Positions 8,441 to 17,235 of a DNA stretch of 64,000 bases are shown one piece after another. The number at the start of each line of letters is the position of its first letter. Position 1 is the stretch's first letter. The notes beneath the pieces were generated by a model that had not been told where the DNA came from, made no database searches, and was given only the letters and a program-made list of their open reading frames with translations. The DNA comes from Desulfuromonas versatilis (GTDB lineage Bacteria; Desulfobacterota; Desulfuromonadia; Desulfuromonadales; NIT-T3). The DNA lies in assembly GCF_019704135.1 (NCBI RefSeq), contig NZ_AP024355.1, positions 124,001-188,000 on the forward strand, in the 5' to 3' direction. The position numbers and the translations under genes were made by a program.

Positions 8441-9043
8441 GTGAGTCCGTTGACGCCGAAACAGAAGAAGATACTCGATTTCATCGAGGGGCACATCGAG
8501 CGGGAGGGGTATCCGCCGTCGCAGCAGGAGATTGCCGCCGCCTTCGGCTTCCGCTCCCTCGGCACGGTGCAGAACTACCTGGTGCGCCTCGAGCGGGAAG
8601 GGGCCCTGGCCCGGGACTGGAACGCCCGGCGCGGCATGCGGGTGATGCGCCCGGTGAGCCGGGGGCTTGAGCTGCCGCTGGTCGGCACGGTGGCGGCGGG
8701 CCGGCCCATCGAAGCCATCGAAACGCCCGACACCCTGGAAGTCCCCGCCTCCATGGTCGGCCGCGGCGAGAATTTCGTGCTGCGGGTCAAGGGCGACTCG
8801 ATGATCGGCGACGGCATCCTCGACGGCGACTACGTGGTGGTGCGCAAAACCGCCGCCGCCGACAACGGCCAGACCGTGGTCGCTCTCATCGCCGGCGAGG
8901 CGACCGTCAAGCGGCTTTACCGCAAGGGTGAACGAATCGAACTCCACCCTGCCAATCCAACGATGCAGCCGATTGTCGTCGAAGATGAAGAGTCGTTTCG
9001 CATCGAGGGAGTTGTGGTGGGGGTCATTCGCCATTGCTTGTAA
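8441..9043 (+). CDS. lexA: LexA-type SOS repressor heading the imuB-dnaE2 cassette
   Basis: 200 residues from a GTG start with GAGGAG six bases upstream. The N-terminal winged helix (residues 1-65; LTPKQKKILDFIEGHIEREG) includes a recognition helix SLGTVQNYL. A linker leads to the self-cleavage site Ala86-Gly87 in VAAGRP. The catalytic serine is Ser120 in VKGDSMIGDGI and the lysine is Lys157 in AGEATVKRLY, the spacing of classical LexA. The protein represses SOS genes until RecA filaments trigger autocleavage. It is the first gene of a same-strand cluster with an inactive Y-family polymerase and DnaE2, so it is probably a cassette-specific second LexA. Whether another lexA exists cannot be seen. 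Confidence 0.92.
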   Translation: MSPLTPKQKKILDFIEGHIEREGYPPSQQEIAAAFGFRSLGTVQNYLVRLEREGALARDWNARRGMRVMRPVSRGLELPLVGTVAAGRPIEAIETPDTLEVPASMVGRGENFVLRVKGDSMIGDGILDGDYVVVRKTAAADNGQTVVALIAGEATVKRLYRKGERIELHPANPTMQPIVVEDEESFRIEGVVVGVIRHCL

Positions 9044-9045
9044 AC

Positions 9046-9126
9046 CAGTGACGAGTAATGAGTGATAAGTGATGAGTAACATCGGAACTGGCTTTTACTA
9101 ATTACTGATCACTGATTACTCATTAC
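9046..9126. repeat. Inverted pair of degenerate heptamer arrays between lexA and imuB
   Basis: Five degenerate heptamers (CAGTGAC, GAGTAAT, GAGTGAT, AAGTGAT, GAGTAAC) at 9046-9080 are followed after a short spacer by four in the opposite sense (TAATTAC, TGATCAC, TGATTAC, TCATTAC) at 9099-9126. The two halves can pair into a long hairpin ending seven bases before the imuB ATG. Confidence 0.8.
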
Positions 9127-9133
9127 TTGCCTT

Positions 9134-10360
9134 ATGAACCGCGACATACTTCACTTCACCATCCCCGACTTCCCCATAGCCGTCGCCCGCGTCATCGACG
9201 CCACACTGCGCGAGCGCCCGCTGGCGGTGGTGCCGGGCAACTCGGGCCGGGCCCTGCTGCAATCGGTCTCCGCCGAGGCCCGGGCCGAAGGAGTGCGCGA
9301 GGGGATGCCGGTCTACCGCGCGCAGCGCTGCTGCCCGGGGTTGCGGCTGCTCACCCCCGACCCGGCGCGAGTGGGCCGGGCGATGCAGGCCCTGGTGGAG
9401 CTGACCCGCGGCTACACGCCGCTCTGGGAGCCGGAGCAGGGCGGCCAGCTCTACCTCGATTTGACCGGCTGCGGGCGGCTGTTTGGTCCCGGGCGCGACG
9501 TGGCGGCGCGGCTCGAAAAGGAAGTGGCCGCCCGGCTGCGGCTGCACGGCGCGGTGGGGGTGGCCGGCAACAAGCTGGTCTCGCGCATCGCCTCCCATTA
9601 CCTGCGCCGCCCCGGGGTCTGCGACGTGCTGCGCGGCAGCGAGCGCAGCTTCATCGGGCCGCTGGCGGTTTCGGTGCTGCCGGGCATCGGCGCCACCCGC
9701 GAAGAACTGCTGCTGCTCGAGCTAAATCTGCGCCGGGTGGAGGAGCTGGCTGCCCTCTCCCTGCCCCAGCTGCGGCTGGTCTTCGGCGCCTTCGCGCCGC
9801 TGGCGCGGCAGCGGGCGCAGGGGGTCGACCCTTCGCCGGTGCAGCCGCCGCGCCGCCGCCCCGAGGTGGCGGAGGAGACATTTCTCGCCGAGGAGGAGAA
9901 CGACGACGCGGTGCTGCTTGCCGAGCTCTGCCGGCTGGTGGAGGGGTGCGGGCTGCGCCTGCGGCAACTCGGTCGGGGGGCGCGGCAATTGGTCTTCTCC
10001 CTGCACTATGCCGATGGGGTCAATGAGCGGCGAACTGCTGCGTTGGCTGCGCCGGAAAACCAGGATCTCGCCTTGCTGGCGGCGGCCGAGGGGCTGTTCT
10101 TTCAGGCTTGCCAGCGGCGGGTGCGGGTCAAGGGGATGAAGCTGGTCTGCCGGCAGCTCTCTGAGGCGAGTGCGCAGTTGGAGCTGTTCGGTTGCGGCGG
10201 GGCAGCGGCTTCGGCGCAAGATGAGGCCTTGCAGCGGGCGCTTGATGCGCTTCGGGAGCGGCATGGGATGGGGGTGGTGCGGAGGGGGCGGAGCCTTCCT
10301 GGGCTGCCGGAAATGGCTGAAAGGCAAAACCTTAGGAGACCGCAGGGGCACGGTCTCTGA
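9134..10360 (+). CDS. imuB: ImuB-type catalytically inactive Y-family polymerase homologue
   Basis: 408 residues. The fold follows DinB/UmuC (PLAVVPGNSGRALLQSVSAEARAEGV, ALVELTRGYTPLWEP, GRLFGPGRDVAARLEKEV). The acidic residues needed for catalysis are absent: the first motif DMDxF reads TIPDF, and the second motif, normally SIDEAYLD, reads GGQLYLDL near residues 103-110, so the Asp-Glu pair is Gly-Gln. This loss defines ImuB, a scaffold that recruits DnaE2 to the sliding clamp. QLELF at residues 348-352 fits the beta-clamp binding motif. It is shorter than usual ImuB (about 500 residues) and imuA is missing, so the C-terminal partner region may be reduced. Confidence 0.85.
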   Translation: MNRDILHFTIPDFPIAVARVIDATLRERPLAVVPGNSGRALLQSVSAEARAEGVREGMPVYRAQRCCPGLRLLTPDPARVGRAMQALVELTRGYTPLWEPEQGGQLYLDLTGCGRLFGPGRDVAARLEKEVAARLRLHGAVGVAGNKLVSRIASHYLRRPGVCDVLRGSERSFIGPLAVSVLPGIGATREELLLLELNLRRVEELAALSLPQLRLVFGAFAPLARQRAQGVDPSPVQPPRRRPEVAEETFLAEEENDDAVLLAELCRLVEGCGLRLRQLGRGARQLVFSLHYADGVNERRTAALAAPENQDLALLAAAEGLFFQACQRRVRVKGMKLVCRQLSEASAQLELFGCGGAAASAQDEALQRALDALRERHGMGVVRRGRSLPGLPEMAERQNLRRPQGHGL

Positions 10361-10396
10361 AAACCTCAGGACCGCGGGGTCGCGGCCCCGCTCGCC

Positions 10397-10496
10397 GCCC
10401 AAACTTTTGTTCGCCCAAAAGTTTGGATCAAAAGGGCGCCCCCGTTGCCCCCGCCCGCCTGCGGCGGGTTCCCTCCGCTGCGCAGACGTTTCGCGG
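10397..10496 (+). repeat. Dispersed ~100-bp repeat, copy 1
   Basis: This stretch, just after imuB, matches the reverse complement of 60165-60260 at roughly 90% by eye. It contains two internal hairpins: CCAAACTTTTG with CAAAAGTTTGG, and GCCCGCC with GGCGGGT. Both copies lie right after the 3' end of a gene. No coding function is evident. Confidence 0.8.
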
Positions 10497-10506
10497 ACGG
10501 GCAAAA

Positions 10507-10532
10507 GGGCAAACACATAGGTTTGCCCCTAC
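10507..10532 (-). repeat. REP-like hairpin headed by GTAG, copy 1
   Basis: Read on the minus strand it begins GTAGGGGCAAAC and closes with GTTTGCCC. The stem is GGGCAAAC/GTTTGCCC and the 5' tetranucleotide is GTAG. Three more copies with different but self-complementary arms are in the window (21335, 21411, 59117). Confidence 0.75.
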
Positions 10533-10600
10533 AAAAAATTTGCCCGTCTTTTTCGCAAAACGTCCACTTCGCTCCGGCGGGGGCAAAGGGGGATACTTTT

Positions 10601-10824
10601 ACTGACCACTGACCACTGACCACTGACCACTGACCACTGACCACTGACCACTGACCACTGACCACTGACCACTGACCACTGACCACTGACCACTGACCAC
10701 TGACCACTGACCACTGACCACTGACCACTGACCACTGACCACTGACCACTGACCACTGACCACTGACCACTGACCACTGACCACTGACCACTGACCACTG
10801 ACCACTGACCACTGACCACTGACC
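10601..10824 (+). repeat. 32 exact copies of ACTGACC upstream of dnaE2
   Basis: The heptamer ACTGACC is repeated 32 times without a single substitution (224 bp), ending three bases before the dnaE2 ATG. The phase was checked at 10671, 10741 and 10811. On the minus strand it reads as an open frame of repeated WSVVSGQ, which is a by-product of the 7-bp period. The uniformity implies recent expansion and probable copy-number variability. No obvious ribosome site lies between array and ATG. Confidence 0.95.
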
Positions 10825-10827
10825 ACC

Positions 10828-13800
10828 ATGCCCTTCACCCATCTCCACACCCATTCCACTTTCTCCCCCGGCTGGGGAGTGCGTACGCCGGCGGAGCTGT
10901 GTGCGCGGGCGCGGGGGTTGGGGATGACGCACCTGGCGTTGACCGACCGCAACGGGCTTTACGGCATTCCGCTGTTTCTGGAGGCGGCGGCGGAGCACGG
11001 CATCCGGCCGCTGATCGGCGCCGAGGCGGTGACGGCGCGGCACCGGGCGGTGCTGCTGGCGCGGGATGCCGAGGGGTACGCCAATCTCTGCCGGTTGCTC
11101 TCCGAGTTGCACTGTCGCGAGGGCTTCGAGCTGCCTGCCGGCCTGCGCCGCTTCCGCGGCGGGCTGGTGGTGCTCAGCGACGATGCGGAGCTGCTCGGCG
11201 CGCTGTGCCGCGACGAGCGCGAGGGGCTCTACGCCGAGCTGTCGCCGGGGCATAATCTGCACCGCGCCCTGGCCTGCGCGCGGCAGCTGCGGCTGCCGCC
11301 GGTGGCGACCAGCCGGGCGACCCTGCTCGAGCCGGACGATCTGGAACTGCACCGGGTACTGCGGGCCATCCAGCTCAACACCAAGCTTTGCCGGCTGGAG
11401 GCCGAGGCGGTCGCCCGCCCCTGGGACCTGCTGCTTGCCGAGTCCGAACTGGCCGACCACTTTCCCCACTGCCCCGAGGCGCTGGAGAACACCGCGCACA
11501 TCGCCGAGCTCTGCCAGAGCGACTGGGACTTTTCCGCCACCATCTTCCCCGCTTTCCGCGGCCTCGGCGAGGCCGAGGCCTTCGCCGCGTTGGAGCGGCG
11601 CGCCCGCGCCGGGGCGCTGCGGCGCTACGGGGGCATCGACGGGCGGGTCGAGGCGCGGCTGGGCAAGGAGCTCGGCATCATCCGCACCAAGGGCTTCGCC
11701 CACTACTTTCTGGTGGTGGAGGAGCTCGCCGCCCAGTCGCCGCGCACCTGCGGCCGGGGCAGCGCGGCGGCCTCGCTGGTCGCCTACTGCCTGGGGATCA
11801 CCCACGTCGACCCGATCCGCCACAACCTCTTCTTCGAGCGTTTCCTCAACCCCGGGCGCATCGACCCGCCGGACATCGACATCGACTTCCCCTGGGACGA
11901 GCGCGACGCCGTGCTCGACTTCGCCTTCGCCCGCTACGGCAGTCGCCGCGCCGCCATGGTCGCCAACCAGATCGGCTTCAAGGGGCGCGCGGCGCTGCGC
12001 GAGGTGGCCAAGGTCTACGGCATGCCCGAAGGGGAGATCAAGACGATGACCTCGCGCATCTCCGGCTACTGGAAAGCCGAGCAGAGCGCCCGGGCGGTGG
12101 AGGAGCATCCGCTTTTCGAGGGGGAGGCGCTCAGCGAGGACTGGCGCAGCATCCTCGCCGTCGCCCGGCGCCTCTCCGGGCACCTCCGCCATCTCTCGCT
12201 GCACTGCGGCGGGCTGGTGGTGGTCCCCGACGAGATCCGCCGCTACGTCCCCGTCGAGGTCGCCGCCAAAGGGCTGCCGGTCATCCAGTGGGAGAAGGAC
12301 CAGGCAGAAAGCGCCGGACTGGTGAAGATCGACATCCTCGGCAACCGCTCGCTGGCGGTGATCCGCGACGCTCTCGCCGCCATTCAGGCCAACACGGGGC
12401 GGGAGATCGACTACGCCAGCTGGGATCCCCTCGCCGACGAGGCGACCAAGGCGCTTTTGCGCTCGGGGCGGACCATGGGTTGCTTCTACATCGAGTCGCC
12501 GGCCACCCGGCAGCTGCTGCAGAAGATGTGGGGCGATCCGCCCGACCCGCGCACCCTGCATTGCGACGTCTTCGAGCACCTGGTGATGGCCTCGTCCATC
12601 ATTCGGCCGGCGGCCAACAACTTCATCCGCGAGTTCGTCGCCCGCATGCGCGGCAAGCCCTGGCAGGCCCTGCACCCGCGGCTCGACGCGGTGCTCGCCG
12701 AGACCTACGGCATCGCCGTCTACCAGGAGCAGATCACCCAGATGGCCATGGCGCTGGCGGGATTTTCCGCCTTCGACGGCGACCAGCTGCGCAAGATCAT
12801 CAGCAAGAAACACAAGGGGAAGAAGCTCGAGGACTACCGGCGGATGTTCTTCGCCGGCGCCGCCGAGAACGGCATCGGCGAAGAGATCGTCGCCAAGGCC
12901 TGGGCGCAGATCCTCTCCTTCGGCGGTTACTCCTTCTGCAAGCCCCACTCGGCCTCCTACGCCCTGGTCAGCTGCAAGTCGGCCTGGCTGCGCAGCCACT
13001 ACCCCGCCGAATTCATCGCCGCGGTCATCTCCAACCAGGGGGGCTTCTACTCGCCGCTGGCCTACCTCTCCGAGGCGCGGCGCATGGGTCTGCAGGTGCT
13101 GGCGCCCGACATCAACGCCAGCGAGCGCGCCTACAGCGGCCGCGAGCGGGAGGTGCGGGTCGGGCTGATGCAGCTGCAGGGGCTCACCCGCAAGGGGCTC
13201 GACGAGCTGCTGCGCGAACGACAGCGAGGCGGCCCTTACCGGGATTTCCAGGAGTTTCTGCGCCGCACCCGCCTCGATCCGGCCGACATCCGCCTGCTGA
13301 TCAAGGCCGGCTGCTTCGACGCCCTGGAGGGGAAGCAGAAACGCCCGCGGCTGCTTTGGGAGCTGCTCAGCCGCGAGGCTCCCGCCGCGCAGGCGACCGG
13401 TTCGCTGTTCGAGGCGGCGCGCCCGGCGCTCCCCTCCCCGCCCGGCTACGACGACGCCACCGTGCTGCGCCAGGAGCTGGAGACCCTCGGCATGCTGGTC
13501 TCCTGCCACCCGCTGGTCCCCTACCGGCGGCAGCTGGGCGCCTTGCGGCGCATCGAGGCGGCGCAACTCGGCAACTGGGTCGGGCGCTACGTCACCCTGG
13601 TCGGCTGGTGGGTGACGGGCAAGGTGGTGCAGACCCACCGCGGCGAGCCGATGGAGTTCATCAGCTTCGAGGACACCAGCGCCAGCTTCGACACCACCTT
13701 CTTCCCCCGCGCCTACACCCGCTTCTGCCGCAAGCTCTCGCGGGCCCGGCCCTATGTACTCAAGGGAAAGGTGGACGAGGAGTTCGGCGTGGCGACCCTC

Positions 13801-13836
13801 AACGTGGAGTGGGTGGGGTTTCTGGACGAGGAGTGA
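10828..13836 (+). CDS. dnaE2: Error-prone DNA polymerase DnaE2 (ImuC)
   Basis: 1002 residues. This C-family polymerase performs translesion synthesis in damage-induced mutagenesis, working with ImuB. The N-terminal PHP domain begins FTHLHTHSTFSPGWGVRTP. The catalytic aspartates lie in PPDIDIDFPWDERD near residue 350. The palm/fingers region includes CGRGSAAASLVAYCLG and FEHLVMASSIIRPAANNFI, and the C-terminal OB fold is present (VTLVGWWVTGKVVQTHRGEPMEF). Length is at the short end for DnaE2 but no domain is missing. The ATG immediately follows the 32-copy heptamer array. It shares direction with lexA and imuB and is followed by a strong terminator, so it is the last gene of the SOS cassette. 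Confidence 0.92.
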   Translation: MPFTHLHTHSTFSPGWGVRTPAELCARARGLGMTHLALTDRNGLYGIPLFLEAAAEHGIRPLIGAEAVTARHRAVLLARDAEGYANLCRLLSELHCREGFELPAGLRRFRGGLVVLSDDAELLGALCRDEREGLYAELSPGHNLHRALACARQLRLPPVATSRATLLEPDDLELHRVLRAIQLNTKLCRLEAEAVARPWDLLLAESELADHFPHCPEALENTAHIAELCQSDWDFSATIFPAFRGLGEAEAFAALERRARAGALRRYGGIDGRVEARLGKELGIIRTKGFAHYFLVVEELAAQSPRTCGRGSAAASLVAYCLGITHVDPIRHNLFFERFLNPGRIDPPDIDIDFPWDERDAVLDFAFARYGSRRAAMVANQIGFKGRAALREVAKVYGMPEGEIKTMTSRISGYWKAEQSARAVEEHPLFEGEALSEDWRSILAVARRLSGHLRHLSLHCGGLVVVPDEIRRYVPVEVAAKGLPVIQWEKDQAESAGLVKIDILGNRSLAVIRDALAAIQANTGREIDYASWDPLADEATKALLRSGRTMGCFYIESPATRQLLQKMWGDPPDPRTLHCDVFEHLVMASSIIRPAANNFIREFVARMRGKPWQALHPRLDAVLAETYGIAVYQEQITQMAMALAGFSAFDGDQLRKIISKKHKGKKLEDYRRMFFAGAAENGIGEEIVAKAWAQILSFGGYSFCKPHSASYALVSCKSAWLRSHYPAEFIAAVISNQGGFYSPLAYLSEARRMGLQVLAPDINASERAYSGREREVRVGLMQLQGLTRKGLDELLRERQRGGPYRDFQEFLRRTRLDPADIRLLIKAGCFDALEGKQKRPRLLWELLSREAPAAQATGSLFEAARPALPSPPGYDDATVLRQELETLGMLVSCHPLVPYRRQLGALRRIEAAQLGNWVGRYVTLVGWWVTGKVVQTHRGEPMEFISFEDTSASFDTTFFPRAYTRFCRKLSRARPYVLKGKVDEEFGVATLNVEWVGFLDEE

Positions 13837-13839
13837 AAA

Positions 13840-13865
13840 AAGCCCCCTCGATGGCGAGGGGGCTT
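13840..13865. terminator. Bidirectional terminator between dnaE2 and the rhodanese gene
   Basis: AAGCCCCCTCG and CGAGGGGGCTT form an 11-bp perfect stem with A-run before and T-run after. It can end both convergent transcripts. Confidence 0.9.
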
Positions 13866-13887
13866 TTGAGTCTGTGACCTGAGCAGG

Positions 13888-15069
13888 CTAGTCAGCGACG
13901 AAGGAGCCGTCGGGCAAGTAGTCGACCACGCAGTCGAGGTACTGCAGGCGCTTTTTGTTGGGGTAGTCCGATTCGCCGAGGATGGCGTAGTAGGCGCTGG
14001 CGCTGCGGGCTCCGGTGGAGCAGACCAAGACCACCCGTTTGTCGGTGGCCAGTTGGGCCACGGCCTCCCTGGTTTTGAAGATGAAATCCTCGTCGTAGAT
14101 ATTGATCGACCCGGGGATGTGTCCTTCACCGAACTCCTTGGGGGCGCGCACGTCGATGACCTGGATCTTGCCCTTCTGCAGCAACTGCTTGAATTCGGCG
14201 GCGGCGATAGCCTCGGGCAGTGCCCCTTCTTCCTTGGGCGCCGCCTTGGTGACCGCACCGCTCGGCTCATCCCCCCACAGGGGCAAACCGGCTTCCTGCC
14301 AGGCCGGTTCGCCGGCGGCGAAGACCGAAACATTCTTATAGCCAAGCTCCAGGGCAAGTTTCGCCGATTCGTGGCTCAATTCGCACTTGTAGCCGCCGCA
14401 GTAGAAAATGACCGGAAGGTCTTTATCCGTGGGGAGCAGGCCTTTCTTCAAATCGAATTCGGCTTTGGGGATGGAGACGGCGCCGGGGATGAAGGCCTTG
14501 TTGTATTTGACCGCGGGGCGCGAATCGACCAGCAGGAAGGGCTTGTCGCTCCCCTGGGTGACCAGTTTCTCCACGTAAGGCAGTTCGGTGACGGCGTAGT
14601 TGCCGGCTTCGGTCCAGCCCGGCATCCCCTCGTACCAGACCTTGAGGTTGCTGAAACCGTTCTGCCTGGCGATTTCCGCCGATTCGGGGCTGAGCGCGCA
14701 GTGCAGGCCACCGCAGTAGAAGATGATGGTCTCGTCTTTGGGCAGTTTGTCGAGGTTCTGCGACAACAGCGGTTTGGGGATGCTGACGGCGTGGGGGACG
14801 TGGCCTTCCTGGTACTTGACCTCCGGACGGGCATCGACCAGAAAGAAGTGGCCCAATTCCGGCCCGAGGGCGACCAAATGCATTACCTCTGCCGTGGTGA
14901 TGCGCAAGGCGGGGTCCTGCTCCACGGCCTTTTCGATTTTTCCCGGGGCCTGGGCCGTGGCCTGCCCGGCAGGATCTGCCGGTGGCTGGGGTTGAACGGC
15001 CGCGCTGCAGCCAGCGGCCAAAAGAGCCAAGAGAAACATGGCTTTCTGCAAAGCAAAACGTCCGATCAT
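13888..15069 (-). CDS. Lipoprotein with three rhodanese domains
   Basis: 393 residues with AGGAGG eight bases before the ATG. The N-terminus is a lipoprotein signal: a hydrophobic core then LLAAGC, so Cys21 would be lipidated. Three rhodanese-like domains follow. Domain 1 has FYCGGLHCALSPESA, domain 2 has FYCGGYKCELSHESA and domain 3 has VCSTGARSA, each placing a Cys at the active-site loop. Domains 1 and 2 carry an extra Cys (YCGGxxC) instead of the usual CxxGxR loop; only domain 3 keeps the classical loop. Rhodaneses move sulfane sulfur, so a periplasmic sulfur-transfer or sulfur-relay role is inferred. The partner is unknown. Confidence 0.85.
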   Translation of the reverse strand: MIGRFALQKAMFLLALLAAGCSAAVQPQPPADPAGQATAQAPGKIEKAVEQDPALRITTAEVMHLVALGPELGHFFLVDARPEVKYQEGHVPHAVSIPKPLLSQNLDKLPKDETIIFYCGGLHCALSPESAEIARQNGFSNLKVWYEGMPGWTEAGNYAVTELPYVEKLVTQGSDKPFLLVDSRPAVKYNKAFIPGAVSIPKAEFDLKKGLLPTDKDLPVIFYCGGYKCELSHESAKLALELGYKNVSVFAAGEPAWQEAGLPLWGDEPSGAVTKAAPKEEGALPEAIAAAEFKQLLQKGKIQVIDVRAPKEFGEGHIPGSINIYDEDFIFKTREAVAQLATDKRVVLVCSTGARSASAYYAILGESDYPNKKRLQYLDCVVDYLPDGSFVAD

Positions 15070-15083
15070 GTCGCGCGCCTCCT

Positions 15084-15100
15084 GGGTTCAGGGTTCAGGG
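15084..15100. repeat. Short heptamer repeat (GGGTTCA) upstream of the rhodanese gene
   Basis: GGGTTCA occurs twice head to tail with a further GGG, about 15 bases before the minus-strand start at 15069. It is a minimal member of the heptamer family found before several starts in this window. Confidence 0.5.
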
Positions 15101-15254
15101 CGTCCCTCCTCAAGCTTCCAAAAGCTAATCGGCAGGTACAGTACAAAACCACATAACAAACCGGGGAAAGACAAGTCGGATTCTACGTGAGAAGTGACTT
15201 AATGTAAATCGGTTTGGATTGCAGAAACCGAAAAAAATTCCGAAGGGCAGGCAA

Positions 15255-15285
15255 AAAACAGCCCGACATAAGCCGGGCTGTTTTT
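15255..15285 (-). terminator. Intrinsic terminator of the FG-GAP gene
   Basis: AACAGCCCG and CGGGCTGTT form a long stem with loop, flanked by A- and T-runs. It lies directly after the FG-GAP gene stop on the minus strand. Confidence 0.85.
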
Positions 15286-15313
15286 CGAAGCTTTTGACCG
15301 GGGATCGAAGCGG

Positions 15314-17107
15314 TCAATTCAACTCGTAGCCGATCAGGACCGAACGGCCCTTGGAGGAAATCCCTTCCCGAGAGAAGACCACACCGGTCAGGACCTCAAG
15401 TTTGCCGTCGTTGTCGTAGTCGGCGAGCCGGAAGTCGGCCATGTAGCCTTCCTGGGGCTGGGTGTGCCAGGCCTCGCGCAGGGTGTGGCCGTCCCAGGCC
15501 ATGGCCACCAGGCGGCTTTTCTTGTATTGGCGGCTCTGGCCGAAGAGGCGCGATCCCTCGTTGGCCGGAACCAGGATCTCGCCTTGGGGGCCGGGTTCGA
15601 TGCGCACCTGGGGGAACACGTTGCGGGTGTTGATCAGGGTTTCGGAGCGCAGCGTGGGATCAGGTCGCTCGATGAAGGCCTCGCTTCCGCCGAAGCGCTC
15701 TTCACCCTCCCAGAGAAGGTCCCCGACGGTGGTGAGAACCTGCAGCCGGTCGCGCTCGGTGAGATGAGCCAGGATCTTCTTGCCCCCTGCCGGTGGCATG
15801 GGGAGGAACCCGAACAGGTTGGCTTTGGAAGGCAGGTCGACGGCTGCGCCCTCGCCCGGTTCCCCGCCGGCGTTCACCACGCGGAAGACGGAGCCGTAAA
15901 AGTCGTTCTTCCCCGGGCCCATTCGCTGGCCGAGCAACACCCGCCCTTCGCCGGGAAGGGTGACGGCCCTGAAGTACATGGAAATGCCGCTCTTCGCCAC
16001 CCGGTAGGCCCCACCCTGGTGGCCGACGACCAGAGAGGCCAGATTTCCCCCTCCGCTGGCGGTGACATACAGTTCGCTGCGGCCGTCCTGGTCCAGGTCG
16101 ACTCCGTCAAGGGAGATGGCCTTCTGGGCGAAACCCAGATCCACCTGGGCAATGCTCTGATACTGGCCGCCGCTGTTTCGCCCGATTTCGATCCGGTGGG
16201 GGAAGGCGGTGGCGATTTCCAGTTGGCCGTCGCCATCGAGGTCGGCAGCTTCCACGCCGACGACCTGGTCCGTGAATTCGGGACCGTACCAGAGCCCCTC
16301 GGGAGCCTCGGCCTTCTGCCGGACGATGGCGCCTGCGGCTGGAGCGGCGGAGATGGCGGGTGCCGGGGCCGGACGGACGATGGCGCCGGGCTGGAGTGCG
16401 GAAACCGGGCCGGGGCCGGCCGCAGGCGCGGCGGATGGGGCCTGAACCGTCGGCTGCGGGGCAGTCTGGGGAGCCGCTGTTGCCACGAGCGAACTCGGTG
16501 CCGGATAGGCCTGCAGCACCTGGAATCCGGGCCCGCGAACGCTAAGCTCGTTGTATTGCAGGACGAAAATCAGCAGTGGGCCTCCCTGCGCTGGGGCGCT
16601 CGGGGTCTGCGGGCGGTTAAGCTGGGCGGAGCTGTAGTCCTGCCAGTCGAGGGTCGGCAGGGCGGCCTTCAGATCGGCAAAGAAGGCCTCTCCTTTCCCG
16701 GTGTAGTCCCAGAAGGTGGCGGAGATGTTTTCGAAGCGCCGGACGGCGTCGCCGCGTTCGATGCTGGTGGCCTCGGTGATTGCCCTGGCATAGGAGTATC
16801 CCGACTTGATGCGGGTGACCTGGAGGATCCCCTTGACCTCGTCGAGGGTGCCGAGCATCTCGCCGGTGATGGGGTGCACTACCTTGTCCCCGGGGCGAAC
16901 CACCGCGATCAGGTCGCCGGTGCGCAGGCCCTTGGAGGCGTCCAGGTCGATGAGGTATCCCTCCTGCTGTACCGGCATGACTATCACGCCGGCTACGGGC
17001 TTAAAGTCCCGTGCCACGTCCTCGGCAACCCCGGCATGGGCGGCCAGGGGGAGGAAAACCATGCTCAGGGCAAGGACCAACCGTCTGCAAAAACCGAAAA
17101 ACTTCAC
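15314..17107 (-). CDS. Exported FG-GAP/VCBS repeat protein
   Basis: 597 residues with a Sec signal peptide (MKFFGFCRRLVLALSMVFLPLAAHA). After it come a region resembling flagellar-assembly or LysM-like beta domains (residues 30-150), a Pro/Ala-rich linker (about 205-265), and a C-terminal half with FG-GAP motifs. Three calcium-loop-like motifs are visible: DLDGDGQLEI, DLDQDGRSEL and DYDNDGKLEV. Such repeats form beta-propeller blades. A periplasmic or surface location is inferred. It lies downstream of the porin on the same strand, with a terminator hairpin between them, so it is probably transcribed separately. Function is unknown. Confidence 0.75.
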   Translation of the reverse strand: MKFFGFCRRLVLALSMVFLPLAAHAGVAEDVARDFKPVAGVIVMPVQQEGYLIDLDASKGLRTGDLIAVVRPGDKVVHPITGEMLGTLDEVKGILQVTRIKSGYSYARAITEATSIERGDAVRRFENISATFWDYTGKGEAFFADLKAALPTLDWQDYSSAQLNRPQTPSAPAQGGPLLIFVLQYNELSVRGPGFQVLQAYPAPSSLVATAAPQTAPQPTVQAPSAAPAAGPGPVSALQPGAIVRPAPAPAISAAPAAGAIVRQKAEAPEGLWYGPEFTDQVVGVEAADLDGDGQLEIATAFPHRIEIGRNSGGQYQSIAQVDLGFAQKAISLDGVDLDQDGRSELYVTASGGGNLASLVVGHQGGAYRVAKSGISMYFRAVTLPGEGRVLLGQRMGPGKNDFYGSVFRVVNAGGEPGEGAAVDLPSKANLFGFLPMPPAGGKKILAHLTERDRLQVLTTVGDLLWEGEERFGGSEAFIERPDPTLRSETLINTRNVFPQVRIEPGPQGEILVPANEGSRLFGQSRQYKKSRLVAMAWDGHTLREAWHTQPQEGYMADFRLADYDNDGKLEVLTGVVFSREGISSKGRSVLIGYELN

Positions 17108-17171
17108 AGGCCAAACCTCCTGGCAAAAGGAGCGGATAAGGGTTGGGTTGCGGGAACAACCCCGTTAAGGA

Positions 17172-17203
17172 AAAAAAAGAGGCCGGGCACAGGGCCCGGC
17201 CAT
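17172..17203 (-). terminator. Intrinsic terminator after the porin gene
   Basis: GGCCGGGC and GCCCGGCC pair around ACAGG, followed on the minus strand by TCTTTTTTTT. It lies 33 bases after the porin stop. Confidence 0.9.
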
Positions 17204-17235
17204 GAAATTAGCATAATCAGCTTGGTTCGGCAATC

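Noticed and set aside
10601-10824. Heptamer array as a CRISPR or as a coding repeat (WSVVSGQ)
   Set aside because: There are no spacers, the unit is only 7 bp, and the open frame exists only because the unit length is coprime to three; it runs antisense to dnaE2.
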